Numbered from the stretch's first letter, positions 1 to 7,161 are shown. The stretch is DNA of 10,944 nt from Rhizobium sp. LCM 4573 (GCF_001854865.1 NZ_MDDW01000001.1:515680-526623); one strand, 5' to 3'. The notes: generated from the sequence alone by a model not told the origin. Translations and numbers: made by a program.

Positions 1-962
1 CAAAACACCGCCCGGACGCCATCATCCATTTCGCCGAACAGCGCGCCGCGCCCTACTCGATGAAGAGCGACCGGCACAAGAACTACACGGTCAACAATAA
101 CGTCAACGCCACGCACAATCTGTTGAACGCGCTGGTGGAACTCGAACTCGATGCGCATCTGGTGCATCTCGGCACCATGGGCGTCTACGGTTACTCGACG
201 GTCGGCGCTGCCATCCCCGAAGGCTATCTGCCGGTCGGGATCGAGACCGCCGATGGCCGCACCGTCTCCCAGGAGATTCTCTATCCGGCCAATCCCGGCT
301 CGATCTACCACATGACCAAATGCCTGGATCAGCTCCTCTTCCAGTTCTACGCGAAGAACGATGGATTGAGGATTACCGACCTGCACCAGGGCATCGTCTG
401 GGGCACCCATACCGAGCAGACCCGCCGCCACCCGCAATTGATCAATAGATTCGATTATGACGGGGATTACGGGACTGTCTTGAATCGTTTTCTCATCCAG
501 GCGGCGATCGGTTATCCGCTGACCGTGCACGGCACCGGCGGGCAGACCCGCGCCTTCATCCACATCCAAGATTCGGTCCGCTGCATCGAAATCGCGCTCA
601 ACAACCCGCCGGCGCGCGGCAGCCGGGCGGAAATCTTCAACCAGATGACGGAGACCCACCGCGTGCGCGATCTGGCGGAAATGGTCGCCAGGATGACCGG
701 CTCGCAGATCGCCTGGCTGCCGAACCCGCGCAAGGAAGCGCCGGAAAACGAGCTGGTCGTGAAGAACGAAAAGTTTCTCGGCCTCGGCCTCGAGCCGATC
801 ACGCTCGGCGAGGGCCTGCTCGGCGAGATCGTCGACGTTGCGAAGAAGTTCGCCTATCGCGTTGACAGGACTCGCGTTCCGGCCGTTTCCGCCTGGACGA
901 GGGACATCGCCGCCAAGATCGAGCACGATCCGGAAGGCAAGCGGTTGAAGTCGGTCTCATGA
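1..962 (+). CDS. sqdB: UDP-sulfoquinovose synthase, 5'-truncated by window edge
   Basis: SqdB converts UDP-glucose plus sulfite into UDP-sulfoquinovose, the head-group donor for the sulfolipid SQDG, using bound NAD+. The reading frame is open from base 3, so the gene begins before the window. About 319 residues are visible, while the family usually has roughly 390-405, so the N-terminal Rossmann glycine motif is missing here. Visible hallmarks are the family signature HFAEQRAAPYSM at 27-62, the catalytic SDR motif YHMTK (Tyr at 306-308, Lys at 318-320), a preceding HLGTMGVYG with the conserved Thr, the segment DLHQGIVWG, and a C-terminal part with TGGQTRAFIHIQDS that is typical of sugar-nucleotide epimerases. 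An ATG at 60 is internal, because upstream codons continue the conserved sequence. It lies just before sqdD and sqdC on the same strand, which supports the assignment. The TGA stop is at 960-962. Confidence 0.95.
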   Translation, partial: KHRPDAIIHFAEQRAAPYSMKSDRHKNYTVNNNVNATHNLLNALVELELDAHLVHLGTMGVYGYSTVGAAIPEGYLPVGIETADGRTVSQEILYPANPGSIYHMTKCLDQLLFQFYAKNDGLRITDLHQGIVWGTHTEQTRRHPQLINRFDYDGDYGTVLNRFLIQAAIGYPLTVHGTGGQTRAFIHIQDSVRCIEIALNNPPARGSRAEIFNQMTETHRVRDLAEMVARMTGSQIAWLPNPRKEAPENELVVKNEKFLGLGLEPITLGEGLLGEIVDVAKKFAYRVDRTRVPAVSAWTRDIAAKIEHDPEGKRLKSVS

Positions 963-1001
963 AATCAGGAGTGCATTAATGGAGCACTGGCGGCTCGCCA
1001 A

Positions 1002-1142
1002 CCTCCCGTCATCCCTGTGCTTGTCACAGGGCTCCAGCGGCGCCATGTCCATGGCGCAGAACACTCGAGAAAATAGAGCTTTCATTCACGGCGCAAACGC
1101 GCCGTGGCTGGATTCCTGTGACAAGCACAGGAATGACGGAGG
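1002..1142. repeat. RIME-like palindromic intergenic mosaic element
   Basis: This 141-bp block has matching ends in inverted orientation: 1002-1037 and 1108-1142 are near-perfect reverse complements differing by a few bases and one indel. Each end contains its own small hairpin, CCTGTG-CTTGT-CACAGG. Inside are two further perfect hairpins: GCGCCATG-TC-CATGGCGC at 1040-1057 and CACGGCGC-AAAC-GCGCCGTG at 1087-1106. This architecture and the CATCC(C)TGTGCTTGTCACAGG end motif are what I know from Rhizobium-specific intergenic mosaic elements (RIME1 type). The family name is from memory and not confirmed by search. The element sits between sqdB and sqdD, and its right end runs up to the presumed ribosome-binding region of sqdD. 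A short open frame across it (979-1167) is a by-product of the repeat. Confidence 0.8.
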
Positions 1143-1163
1143 ATGTGGAGAGCACCACACGCC

Positions 1164-1976
1164 ATGACCAATGCCTTCGTCACCCTTGTCACCAATGCCG
1201 ATTACGCGATGGGAGCCACCGCGCTTGCCCATTCGCTTCGCCTGACGGGAACGATGGCGGAAATTGTCGTGCTGCATACCGGCGGGGTAACGCATTCGGA
1301 ACTCGCGCCGCTCGATGCGCTGGGCTGCCGGCTGGTGGAGGTCGGCCATCTGCCGCTCTCCGATGACTTCAACGAGCGCCACACCCGCCGCAACCTGCAT
1401 AGCGCCGCCCCCTTCACCAAGGGCCGCAAGCCGGATTTCCACACGCCGCTCGACAATTTCTGCAAGCTCAGGCTTTGGCAGCTCATCGAATACGAGACTT
1501 GCGTCTTCATCGATGCCGACGCGCTGGTGCTGAGAAACGTCGACAAGCTCTTCCGCTATCCGGAATTTTCCGCCGCGCCGAACGTCTATGAAAGCCTTGC
1601 GGATTTCCACCGGCTGAATTCCGGCGTTTTCGTTGCGAAGCCCTCCACCGAGACCTTCGACCGGATGCTGGCGGCGCTCGACCAGCCGGAGGCCTTCTGG
1701 CGGCGCACCGACCAGACCTTTCTCGAAAGCTTCTTTCCGGACTGGCACGGCCTGCCGGTATTCATGAACATGCTGCAATATGTATGGTTCAATCTGCCGG
1801 AACTCTGGGACTGGAACAGCGTTTGCATCCTCCACTACCAGTATGAAAAGCCTTGGGAAAAGGATCATCCTAAGATGGAGCGGTTGCGGCCCCTGATCGA
1901 CCTCTGGCATTCCGTCCATGACGGTGCCAGCCTCCCAGATCTTTCCAGCATGCCGAAACCGAAGCCAAGCCCATGA
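1164..1976 (+). CDS. sqdD: SqdD-like GT8 glycosyltransferase, sulfolipid cluster
   Basis: This is a 270-residue glycogenin-like (GT8) glycosyltransferase, probably the enzyme using UDP-sulfoquinovose in sulfolipid assembly. The N-terminus (NAFVTLVTNADYAMGATALAHSL) is the usual GT8 nucleotide-binding start. The metal-binding DxD is FIDADALVL (Asp117 and Asp119). A late HYQYEKPW (His224, Lys229) resembles the GT8 HxxGxxKPW metal/phosphate motif. I chose the ATG at 1164 rather than the in-frame ATG at 1143, because the homologous region begins there and the earlier ATG directly abuts the repeat's GGAGG with no spacer. GGAGAG at 1147-1152 could serve as ribosome-binding site with a somewhat long spacer. 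It lies 201 bp after sqdB with a repeat in between, and its stop overlaps the sqdC start by ATGA. The exact acceptor is inference from the cluster; glycogenin-like folds alone would not tell. Confidence 0.85.
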   Translation: MTNAFVTLVTNADYAMGATALAHSLRLTGTMAEIVVLHTGGVTHSELAPLDALGCRLVEVGHLPLSDDFNERHTRRNLHSAAPFTKGRKPDFHTPLDNFCKLRLWQLIEYETCVFIDADALVLRNVDKLFRYPEFSAAPNVYESLADFHRLNSGVFVAKPSTETFDRMLAALDQPEAFWRRTDQTFLESFFPDWHGLPVFMNMLQYVWFNLPELWDWNSVCILHYQYEKPWEKDHPKMERLRPLIDLWHSVHDGASLPDLSSMPKPKPSP

Positions 1977-2860
1977 AGGCGCTGGTTTCCGGCGGAACCG
2001 GTCTTGTCGGCCGCTATATCGTGGAGGGCCTGCTGACGAGCGGCTATCGCGTGATTGTGGGCGGGCGGCGCCCGCCGCCGGGCGGCTGGTTTTCACAGCC
2101 GGTCGGCTTCGTCCCCCTCTTGCTCGATCCCGAGGCCGACCAGATCGAGGCCTTCGACGATGCCTATTTCTTCATCCACGCCGCCTTCGATCATGTGCCG
2201 AGAAAATACCGCGGGGGCGAAGGCGATGACCCCGATCGGTTTCGCAAGCTGAACCTCGACGGCACCGTGCGCCTCTTCGAGACGGCGCGGAAAGCCGGCA
2301 CGCGGCGCGCGGTCTTCCTCTCGAGCCGGGCCGTCTATGATGGCCTTCCGGCAGGCACCGCGCTGACTGAAGACCTCGCCCTTGAGCCGCAAAGCCTTTA
2401 CGGCGAGATCAAGCTGCTCGGTGAGACGGCGCTTGCCGCCCTCTCCGCGCCCGGCTTTGCGACGGCCAGCCTGCGGCTCACGGGCGTCTATGGCCATTTC
2501 ACGCCCAACAAATGGGATGGCCTCTTTGCCGATTATCTGGCGGGAAAACCGGTTCCCCCGCGCGCCGGAACCGAAGTGCACGGGCACGATGTCGCCTCCG
2601 CCGTGCGGCTGATGCTGGAAGCGGAAGCCGGCAGGATCGACCGGCAGGCCTTCAACGTCTCGGACATTCTGGTGGATACGCGCGATATCCTTTCCGCCCT
2701 GCCCGACCGGCCGCATGAACTGCCGTCGGCGGCCGATCGCGGCGCGATCAATCTCATGTCGACGGATAAGATAGAAACGATCGGCTGGCGCCCCGGAGGC
2801 GAAGACCTCTTCCGTGAAACCATCCGCGAGATCGCCGCCGCTTTCAGCCCGACCGGCTGA
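1973..2860 (+). CDS. sqdC: SqdC-like NAD(P)-dependent epimerase/reductase
   Basis: This is a 295-residue extended short-chain dehydrogenase. The Rossmann motif GGTGLVG is at residues 7-13, the active-site serine region is FLSSRAVYD (about 115-123), and the catalytic pair YGEIK has Tyr143 and Lys147. A FNVSD segment and a C-terminal GWRPG are typical of NAD-dependent epimerases. In sulfolipid clusters of Rhodobacter and Sinorhizobium a reductase-like SqdC accompanies SqdB and SqdD, and in Rhodobacter its loss is linked to accumulation of a sulfoquinovosyl-dihydroxyacetone, so a late reduction or related step is plausible. The ATG overlaps the sqdD stop in an ATGA (1973-1976), implying translational coupling. 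The last 17 bases overlap the 3' end of the convergent gene on the minus strand. The SDR assignment is firm; the name SqdC rests mainly on position. Confidence 0.75.
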   Translation: MKALVSGGTGLVGRYIVEGLLTSGYRVIVGGRRPPPGGWFSQPVGFVPLLLDPEADQIEAFDDAYFFIHAAFDHVPRKYRGGEGDDPDRFRKLNLDGTVRLFETARKAGTRRAVFLSSRAVYDGLPAGTALTEDLALEPQSLYGEIKLLGETALAALSAPGFATASLRLTGVYGHFTPNKWDGLFADYLAGKPVPPRAGTEVHGHDVASAVRLMLEAEAGRIDRQAFNVSDILVDTRDILSALPDRPHELPSAADRGAINLMSTDKIETIGWRPGGEDLFRETIREIAAAFSPTG

Positions 2861-3224
2861 ACCGTCGCATCCGCGCCTCGTCCTTCGCCTTTTCCATGGC
2901 CTGCCTGTGCTCTTCCGCCCAGGCCTTCCCGGCATCCCCTCCCCAGAGCAGCCAGGCGATATAACCGGTGGAAGGGTCTTCCTCGTTTCCGAAATTCTCA
3001 GCCCGGCTCTCGCTCTTCTGGCGCTTGAAGTAACGGATCATGCGCCGCATCGTCTGCTCGGAAAGCGGTCTGCGGTTCTTGAGATCGCGCGCCCTAGCAA
3101 TTGCTGCCATCGTGCCTCCCCGCCGAAACTGGGTGCGGAGCTTCAACCCCTTCTCGGCAGCCACGGCCACCTCTGGCGGCGGGACACGGCTGGGATATTC
3201 TTCAGCCTTCTCGATATGTTGCAT
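2844..3224 (-). CDS. Small conserved protein of unknown function
   Basis: This gene encodes a basic 126-residue protein for which I do not recognise a function. It starts at an ATG (3222-3224) preceded by AAGGAG with a 7-base spacer, a strong ribosome-binding site that supports a real gene. Visible blocks are a central basic segment GGTMAAIARARDLKNRRPLS followed by EQTMRRMIRYFKRQKSES (about 36-73), then STGYIAWLLWGGDAGKAW (about 85-102), and a charged, probably helical C-terminus. The block order resembles short proteins or domains found in phage genomes and scattered in bacterial chromosomes, which is a recollection and not a search result. There are no membrane segments. It follows the Nudix gene by 52 bases on the same strand, so it may be the last gene of the ruv-led transcript, and it overlaps the convergent sqdC by 17 bases. 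Confidence 0.75.
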   Translation of the reverse strand: MQHIEKAEEYPSRVPPPEVAVAAEKGLKLRTQFRRGGTMAAIARARDLKNRRPLSEQTMRRMIRYFKRQKSESRAENFGNEEDPSTGYIAWLLWGGDAGKAWAEEHRQAMEKAKDEARMRRFSRSG

Positions 3225-3276
3225 GAGGTTTCTCCTTCTGCAGGAGAACCGGAAACCCCTCGCGATGTTCCGAAAA

Positions 3277-3786
3277 TCAGGGGTTCAGGTTGAGATCGCC
3301 GTCGCGCCAGACGAGATGGCGGGGGCTCGGCGGCAGGCTTTCGATCTCTTCCGCTATGAAATAGGGCGGTATGTCGAGCGCCCGGAGCGACGCGACCGTC
3401 GCCGGCACCCATTTGAATTCCAGCTCGTGCTCGTCCTGAACCCGATGGACGATGTCGTGGGACCGGAATGGAAAATGTGCCGGCACTTCCATCAGGTAAT
3501 AAAGGCCTAGCTCGTGCCACTCGCGCTCCTCGTAATGGAAGAAATTCTCGACCACCCAGAGAAGCTGCCCTATCCCCACCTCGACGCCAAGTTCCTCGAC
3601 CATCTCGCGCCGGAGCGTCTCCTCGGAGGTCTCGCCGATTTCCGCCCGGCCACCCGGAAAGGTCCAGAACGTCTCATGCACCGCCCGGTGCACCAGCACA
3701 TGCCCATCGCGAAAACCGAGACCAGCCACCCGCATCTGGAAAACGCACTTCGGCTTGGTCTCGATGCGGATACGGGTGCGGCTCAT
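3277..3786 (-). CDS. Nudix hydrolase
   Basis: This 169-residue Nudix protein hydrolyses a nucleoside-diphosphate-linked compound; the substrate cannot be told from sequence. The 23-residue Nudix box is complete at residues 46-68: Gly46, Glu52, then REMVEELGV with Arg60, Glu61, Glu64 and Glu65, the metal-binding helix. An N-terminal strand region (CVFQMRVAGLGFRDGHVLVHR) and WTFPGG lead into the box as expected. The C-terminal part, with HELEFKWVP, is the usual closing region of the fold. The length is normal for a single-domain Nudix enzyme. The ATG at 3784-3786 lies 5 bases after the stop of the upstream metallophosphoesterase gene, so the two are very likely co-transcribed and perhaps translationally coupled. 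A housekeeping or cell-envelope nucleotide role is possible. Confidence 0.9.
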   Translation of the reverse strand: MSRTRIRIETKPKCVFQMRVAGLGFRDGHVLVHRAVHETFWTFPGGRAEIGETSEETLRREMVEELGVEVGIGQLLWVVENFFHYEEREWHELGLYYLMEVPAHFPFRSHDIVHRVQDEHELEFKWVPATVASLRALDIPPYFIAEEIESLPPSPRHLVWRDGDLNLNP

Positions 3787-3791
3787 GTGAT

Positions 3792-4688
3792 TCAGCCGAG
3801 TTCGATGAACACGATTTCCGGAGGCGACCCGAAGCGAATGGGCAGGCCGGAACAGCCAAGGCCGCCGGAAACGATGATGTTGCGGCCATCCTCCTGCACA
3901 TGTCCGTAAACATAGCGGTCGCCATATCGCGAGGGCACGACGGGCGCATAGCCGAACAGCCGCACCTGTCCCCCGTGGGTATGGCCCGAAAGGGTGAGCG
4001 AGACGCGATCGGGAACCTGCGGAAAGATGTCCGGCTCATGTGCCATAAGAATGATCGGCGCGTCATCGGTCACTTGCGCCAGCGTGCCCGGAAGATCGTG
4101 CAGCCCCACCTGATCTCTCGGATGGCCGGGCCTGTAGTAAAAGGCAAGCTGGTCCTCCAGACCGGCAAGCCAGAACGGGCGTCCGTCCTTCTCAAGCCGA
4201 ACGGCACTGTTGCTGTAGACCGGAATTCCTACGGCCTCCAGCGCCGCCCGGGTAAATGGTATTCCGCCGGCGGCCAGTTGCACCGCCGCGTCCTCTCCCC
4301 AATCGTGATTGCCGAGCACTGCATGGACCCCGAGCGGCGCCTTCAGGGTGGCTAATACCCCTGCCCATACCGCAGGCTCCACCCGACCGGTGGAAAGGCG
4401 CATGCCGGAGATGTAATCCCCCAGAAGCAGAATGACGTCCGGTTCGAGATCGTTCGCCGTCCGGCAGAATTTGGCGATACGATCCGCGGGCATCCACGGC
4501 TCACAGGCGTGAATATCGGCCAGCACCACGACCCGCAGTTTCAGGCCCGGCGTCCAGCCCGGCGGGTTCAAGGCATAGCGCGTAACATTGAGGCGAACGA
4601 ATGGTTCGGCGAAGGCGTAGCCACCAAGCGCCAGCATCGCCGCGAAGCTGCCGCCGACTCTTTTGAAGAGCCCCCGCCGCGTAATCAC
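3792..4688 (-). CDS. Calcineurin-like metallophosphoesterase, TAT-exported (YkuE type)
   Basis: This 298-residue protein has all the dinuclear metal motifs of the calcineurin-like phosphoesterase family: DIH (Asp58, His60), GDY (Asp91), GNHD (Asn127, His128), AHEPD (His217) and SGHTHGGQ (His236, His238). The N-terminus TRRGLFKR followed by a hydrophobic stretch and AFA-E looks like a twin-arginine signal (residues 3-28), so it probably acts in the periplasm or at the membrane. The layout matches YkuE-like enzymes, some of which cleave lipid-linked or UDP-linked pyrophosphates; the substrate here is unknown. The start codon is GTG at 4686-4688, immediately after the ruvB TGA, with AGAGGA about 8 bases upstream inside ruvB. 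A nearby ATG (4690-4692) is in a different frame and lacks homology. This tight junction implies co-transcription with ruvB. Confidence 0.88.
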   Translation of the reverse strand: MITRRGLFKRVGGSFAAMLALGGYAFAEPFVRLNVTRYALNPPGWTPGLKLRVVVLADIHACEPWMPADRIAKFCRTANDLEPDVILLLGDYISGMRLSTGRVEPAVWAGVLATLKAPLGVHAVLGNHDWGEDAAVQLAAGGIPFTRAALEAVGIPVYSNSAVRLEKDGRPFWLAGLEDQLAFYYRPGHPRDQVGLHDLPGTLAQVTDDAPIILMAHEPDIFPQVPDRVSLTLSGHTHGGQVRLFGYAPVVPSRYGDRYVYGHVQEDGRNIIVSGGLGCSGLPIRFGSPPEIVFIELG

Positions 4689-5729
4689 TCATTCGTCCTC
4701 TGTGAACAAACGAAACTGTGCCGCCTCGAGGTCCTTCGGCGGCTGGAGACCCAGATGTTTCCAGGCATTTGCGGTCAAAACACGGCCGCGCGGCGTGCGC
4801 TGGATGAAACCCTGCTGGATCATGTAGGGTTCTATGATGTCCTCGATGGCGTCCCGCGGCTCGGAAAGCCCGGCCGCGATCGTCTCGATGCCCACCGGCC
4901 CACCGCCGAAATTCATGGCGATCATGCTGAGATAGCGCCGGTCGAGCTGGTCGAGCCCCATATTGTCGACGAGCAGGCGGTTGAGCGCCTCGTCGGCAAT
5001 CTCGCGCGTGACCGCCTCGGCGCGCGCCACCTCGGCAAAATCGCGCACACGGCGCAAGAGGCGCCCGGCGATACGCGGCGTGCCGCGTGCGCGCCTTGCC
5101 ACCTCGCGAGCACCGTCGTCCGTCATCGGCAGGTTCATGAGCCGCGCCCCTCGCCGGACGATCAGCTCCAGTTCCTCAACGGTATAGAAGCTGAGCCGCA
5201 CCGGTATGCCGAACCGGTCGCGCAACGGCGTCGTGAGGAGGCCGAGCCGGGTGGTCGCGGCGACCAGCGTGAACTTCGAAAGGTCGATCTTGACGGAGCG
5301 CGCCGCCGGCCCCTCGCCGATGATGAGATCGAGCTGGAAATCCTCCATGGCCGGATAGAGGATTTCCTCCACCGCCGGATTGAGCCGGTGGATTTCGTCG
5401 ATGAAGAGCACGTCGCGCTCCTCGAGATTGGTGAGCAGCGCCGCCAGATCGCCGGCCTTGGCGATCACCGGGCCGGAGGTCGAGCGGAAATTGACGCCGA
5501 GTTCCTTGGCCATGATCTGCGCAAGCGTCGTCTTGCCCAGCCCCGGCGGCCCAACGAAGAGAACGTGATCCAGCGCCTCACCGCGATTCTTCGCCGCCTC
5601 GATGAAGATTTTCAGGTTGGCGCGCGCCTCCGCCTGGCCGGTGAAATCGTCCAGCGTCTGCGGCCGCAGCGTCGTATCCAGGTCTTCGCCACGCTTTTCC
5701 GGCGTTATCAGGCGGGCGGGTTCATTCAT
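4689..5729 (-). CDS. ruvB: Holliday junction branch migration ATPase RuvB
   Basis: RuvB is the hexameric AAA+ motor that, loaded by RuvA, drives branch migration of Holliday junctions. The 346-residue product has full family length. It shows Walker [10 protein letters not shown] (60-68), Walker B FIDEIH (Asp111, Glu112), sensor 1 AATTR (158-161), a probable arginine finger in LRDRFG (Arg170), and sensor 2 [15 protein letters not shown] (216-230). The C-terminal winged-helix DNA-binding domain follows (about 260-346), with the RGRVLT segment near its end. The ATG at 5727-5729 begins the usual MNEP..LITPE sequence. It is 72 bases downstream of ruvA, and its stop abuts the GTG start of the metallophosphoesterase. 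Assignment is unambiguous. Confidence 0.99.
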   Translation of the reverse strand: MNEPARLITPEKRGEDLDTTLRPQTLDDFTGQAEARANLKIFIEAAKNRGEALDHVLFVGPPGLGKTTLAQIMAKELGVNFRSTSGPVIAKAGDLAALLTNLEERDVLFIDEIHRLNPAVEEILYPAMEDFQLDLIIGEGPAARSVKIDLSKFTLVAATTRLGLLTTPLRDRFGIPVRLSFYTVEELELIVRRGARLMNLPMTDDGAREVARRARGTPRIAGRLLRRVRDFAEVARAEAVTREIADEALNRLLVDNMGLDQLDRRYLSMIAMNFGGGPVGIETIAAGLSEPRDAIEDIIEPYMIQQGFIQRTPRGRVLTANAWKHLGLQPPKDLEAAQFRLFTEDE

Positions 5730-5801
5730 TGCGACATTTCCGTTTGAAACTCGACTTGTTCAATACACGACATGGACGGATTTGGGCAGCGGCAAAGGCA
5801 G

Positions 5802-6419
5802 CTATCGCGCCAGCTCCTTCAGCCCCAGCCGGATAAGCTTGGCGCTATCGGCCTCCTCTCCCCCGTTCTTCAACGCGGCGGCAACGGCATTGGCGGCCTG
5901 GTCGCGCGAATAGCCGAGATTGGTGAGCGCCGAGACGGCATCCGCGACAGGCGCGGAGGCCACACCTTCGCCAAGCTCCTGCTTGATGCCGATATTGGCA
6001 GCGGCCTCCCCCGCAAAAGCAGGCGCCTTGTTCTTGAGTTCGGTGACGATACGCACTGCAACCTTCGGACCGACCCCCGGCGCGCGGGTGACCGTCGTTT
6101 TGTCCTGAAGAGCAATGGCGTTGGCGAGTTCGGAAGGCGTCAGCGTCGAGAGCACGGCGAGCGCCACCTTGGCGCCCACCCCCTGCACGCTCTGCAGGAG
6201 GTTGAACCATTCGCGCTCCAGAGCCGAAGCGAAACCGAAGAGCTTGAGCTGGTCCTCGCGCACATAGGTCTCGATGAATAGCACCACCGCCTCGCCTACC
6301 GAACCGACCTTCGAAAGCGTGCGCCCCGAGCAGAAGGCTTCGTAACAGACGCCATGCACGTCCACGAGCAGGTAATCCTCGCCGATCTCGTCGATGGTGC
6401 CTTTGAGCTTGCCGATCAT
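5802..6419 (-). CDS. ruvA: Holliday junction DNA-binding protein RuvA
   Basis: RuvA binds the four-way junction as a tetramer and recruits RuvB. The product is 205 residues, normal for the family. Domain I is an OB fold starting MIGKLKGTI. Domain II carries two helix-hairpin-helix motifs, [11 protein letters not shown] (about 77-86) and [10 protein letters not shown] (112-121). A flexible linker leads to domain III (about 156-205, [16 protein letters not shown]), which contacts RuvB. The open frame runs far upstream (to 6782), but the start is the ATG at 6417-6419, because the family sequence begins exactly there and AAGGAA (6428-6433) lies 8 bases upstream. The ATG overlaps the stop of the vapC-like toxin gene as ATGA, and the ribosome-binding site lies inside that gene, so ruvA translation is probably coupled to toxin translation. 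Confidence 0.98.
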   Translation of the reverse strand: MIGKLKGTIDEIGEDYLLVDVHGVCYEAFCSGRTLSKVGSVGEAVVLFIETYVREDQLKLFGFASALEREWFNLLQSVQGVGAKVALAVLSTLTPSELANAIALQDKTTVTRAPGVGPKVAVRIVTELKNKAPAFAGEAAANIGIKQELGEGVASAPVADAVSALTNLGYSRDQAANAVAAALKNGGEEADSAKLIRLGLKELAR

Positions 6420-6847
6420 CTGGTCTGTTCCTTCATAGGGTGAGTTTCCGGCGTGATCAGCTCGACCATGGGGAAATAATTGCGGTATCCGGAAGGATCG
6501 CGTGTGAGGATCGGGTATCCTCGGATGGCCGCATGGGCACCGATCAGGAAATCCGGAAGCACCCGCTCCTTTCTGCCCCCTCCCGCCCGATAAAGCCGGA
6601 ACGCCTGCGCTGCCGCGAACGCAGCCGGCCAGGGCAAACCTTCCCGCAAAAATTCGGTTTCGGGAAGCAGCGCCTCCACCTCGTCGGGATCGTCGTAGCG
6701 ATAGGAGAATTCGGAATAGATGATCTGGTTTATGATAACGGCACCGCGCCCGGCCGCAGCGAACAGCTGATTGAGCGACCATGAATGCCAGTTTGGGTCG
6801 CGAACGGCGACATCGACCAGCACATTCGTATCGACAAGCGTCGCCAC
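6416..6847 (-). CDS. PIN-domain RNase toxin, VapC family
   Basis: This 143-residue PIN-domain protein is the likely toxin of a type II toxin-antitoxin pair; VapC toxins are Mg-dependent RNases that cut specific RNAs such as tRNA or rRNA. The acidic catalytic set is intact: Asp6 in LVDTNVLVD, Glu46 in IIYSEFSYR, Asp99 in [14 protein letters not shown], and Asp117 in [14 protein letters not shown]. It therefore looks active. The start is a GTG at 6845-6847, only 3 bases after the antitoxin TAA, with no clear Shine-Dalgarno of its own, which suggests translational coupling that keeps toxin below antitoxin. Its TGA overlaps the ruvA ATG. The position inside the ruvC-ruvA-ruvB series is unusual. 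The target RNA cannot be predicted. Confidence 0.9.
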   Translation of the reverse strand: MATLVDTNVLVDVAVRDPNWHSWSLNQLFAAAGRGAVIINQIIYSEFSYRYDDPDEVEALLPETEFLREGLPWPAAFAAAQAFRLYRAGGGRKERVLPDFLIGAHAAIRGYPILTRDPSGYRNYFPMVELITPETHPMKEQTR

Positions 6848-6850
6848 CGG

Positions 6851-7105
6851 TTAATCACGATCCCGCGTGATGCGCATCAACGCGTCCGCATCCACGGCCT
6901 GATCGCCGGTTCCCTCCACCCTGCGAAGCGCCTGCATGAAACGATCGAGCCGCTGCCGGTCGGCCTCCATGCGCCGATCCACTTTCGGAACGATGGTAAT
7001 CTTCCCGCCTTCCATAGCAAAGACTACCTCGCTATTGGCTTCAATCCCGGCGAGTTCGCGCAGATCACGGGGTATCGTCACTTGGCCTTTCGATGTCACT
7101 CGCAT
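6851..7105 (-). CDS. AbrB/SpoVT-type antitoxin, VapB-like
   Basis: This 84-residue protein has an N-terminal swapped-hairpin AbrB domain, [21 protein letters not shown]...[15 protein letters not shown] (residues 1-41), the DNA-binding fold of VapB and MazE antitoxins. The C-terminal half is charged and ends [13 protein letters not shown], the kind of helix that blocks a PIN toxin's active site. I chose the ATG at 7103-7105 because GGAGG (7111-7115) stands 5 bases upstream; the preceding in-frame GTG (7106-7108) would be too close. It is 59 bases from the end of ruvC, and the toxin gene follows after 3 bases. It probably represses its own promoter together with the toxin. Pairing with the adjacent PIN gene makes the antitoxin role quite secure. 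Confidence 0.9.
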   Translation of the reverse strand: MRVTSKGQVTIPRDLRELAGIEANSEVVFAMEGGKITIVPKVDRRMEADRQRLDRFMQALRRVEGTGDQAVDADALMRITRDRD

Positions 7106-7124
7106 CACGCCCTCCGTAACACGA

Positions 7125-7141
7125 GTAAGAAATATCCTTAC
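7125..7141. promoter_or_regulatory. Imperfect palindrome over vapB -10, candidate autorepression operator
   Basis: The 17-bp sequence GTAAG-AAATATC-CTTAC has perfect 5-base arms and lies across the proposed -10 element of the antitoxin promoter. AbrB-type antitoxins commonly bind short inverted repeats over their own promoters, so this is a reasonable operator for VapB/VapBC. That assignment is inference from position and symmetry. Confidence 0.5.
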
Positions 7142-7157
7142 ATCAAGAACAAGTCAA
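7129..7157 (-). promoter_or_regulatory. Promoter upstream of vapB-vapC-ruvA-ruvB
   Basis: On the minus strand the -35 is TTGACT (7152-7157; CTTGAC with the preceding base, the alphaproteobacterial form). A 17-base spacer leads to TATTTC (7129-7134) as the -10. Transcription would start near 7122, leaving a short leader with the GGAGG of vapB. The -35 lies inside the LexA box at 7147-7161, and the -10 lies inside a palindrome. The -10 is only a partial match, so strength is uncertain. Confidence 0.6.
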
Positions 7158-7161
7158 GAAC
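7147..7161 (-). promoter_or_regulatory. Perfect alphaproteobacterial LexA (SOS) box
   Basis: Read on the minus strand this is GTTC-TTGACTT-GTTC, an exact match to the GTTC-N7-GTTC direct repeat bound by LexA in alphaproteobacteria. It is embedded in two tandem 11-bp units (7143-7153 and 7154-7164) that differ at one base and begin directly at the ruvC stop codon. The -35 of the vapB promoter (TTGACT) occupies the spacer, which is ideal for repression. With 8 fixed bases, a chance match in a 59-bp gap is about 0.2 percent at uniform base composition, counting both strands. Confidence 0.75.

Noticed and set aside
979..1167. Short plus-strand ORF between sqdB and sqdD
   Set aside because: It is read almost wholly from the palindromic repeat, has no ribosome-binding site of note, and overlaps the sqdD start.
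1086..2096. Long minus-strand ORF (336 codons) opposite sqdD
   Set aside because: It is antisense to a gene with clear GT8 motifs, shows low-complexity arginine- and glutamate-rich translation typical of a shadow frame, and has no recognisable domain.
3254..3285. 7-base inverted repeat AACCCCT/AGGGGTT around the end of the Nudix gene as a terminator
   Set aside because: The loop is 18 bases, there is no T-run, and the following gene lies only 52 bases from the Nudix stop.
4509..5747. Long plus-strand ORF (412 codons) opposite ruvB
   Set aside because: It is exactly antisense to ruvB, with an Arg/His/Glu-rich shadow composition and no domain.
5738..5760. Inverted repeat TTGAA...TTCAA upstream of ruvB as an operator or LexA box
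   Set aside because: The arms are only 5 bases and it does not match the GTTC-N7-GTTC direct repeat, so it is not distinguishable from chance.
6420..6782. N-terminal extension of ruvA in the same open frame
   Set aside because: The translation is unlike RuvA, overlaps the PIN toxin in another frame, and the ATG at 6417-6419 has a good ribosome-binding site and the family start sequence.
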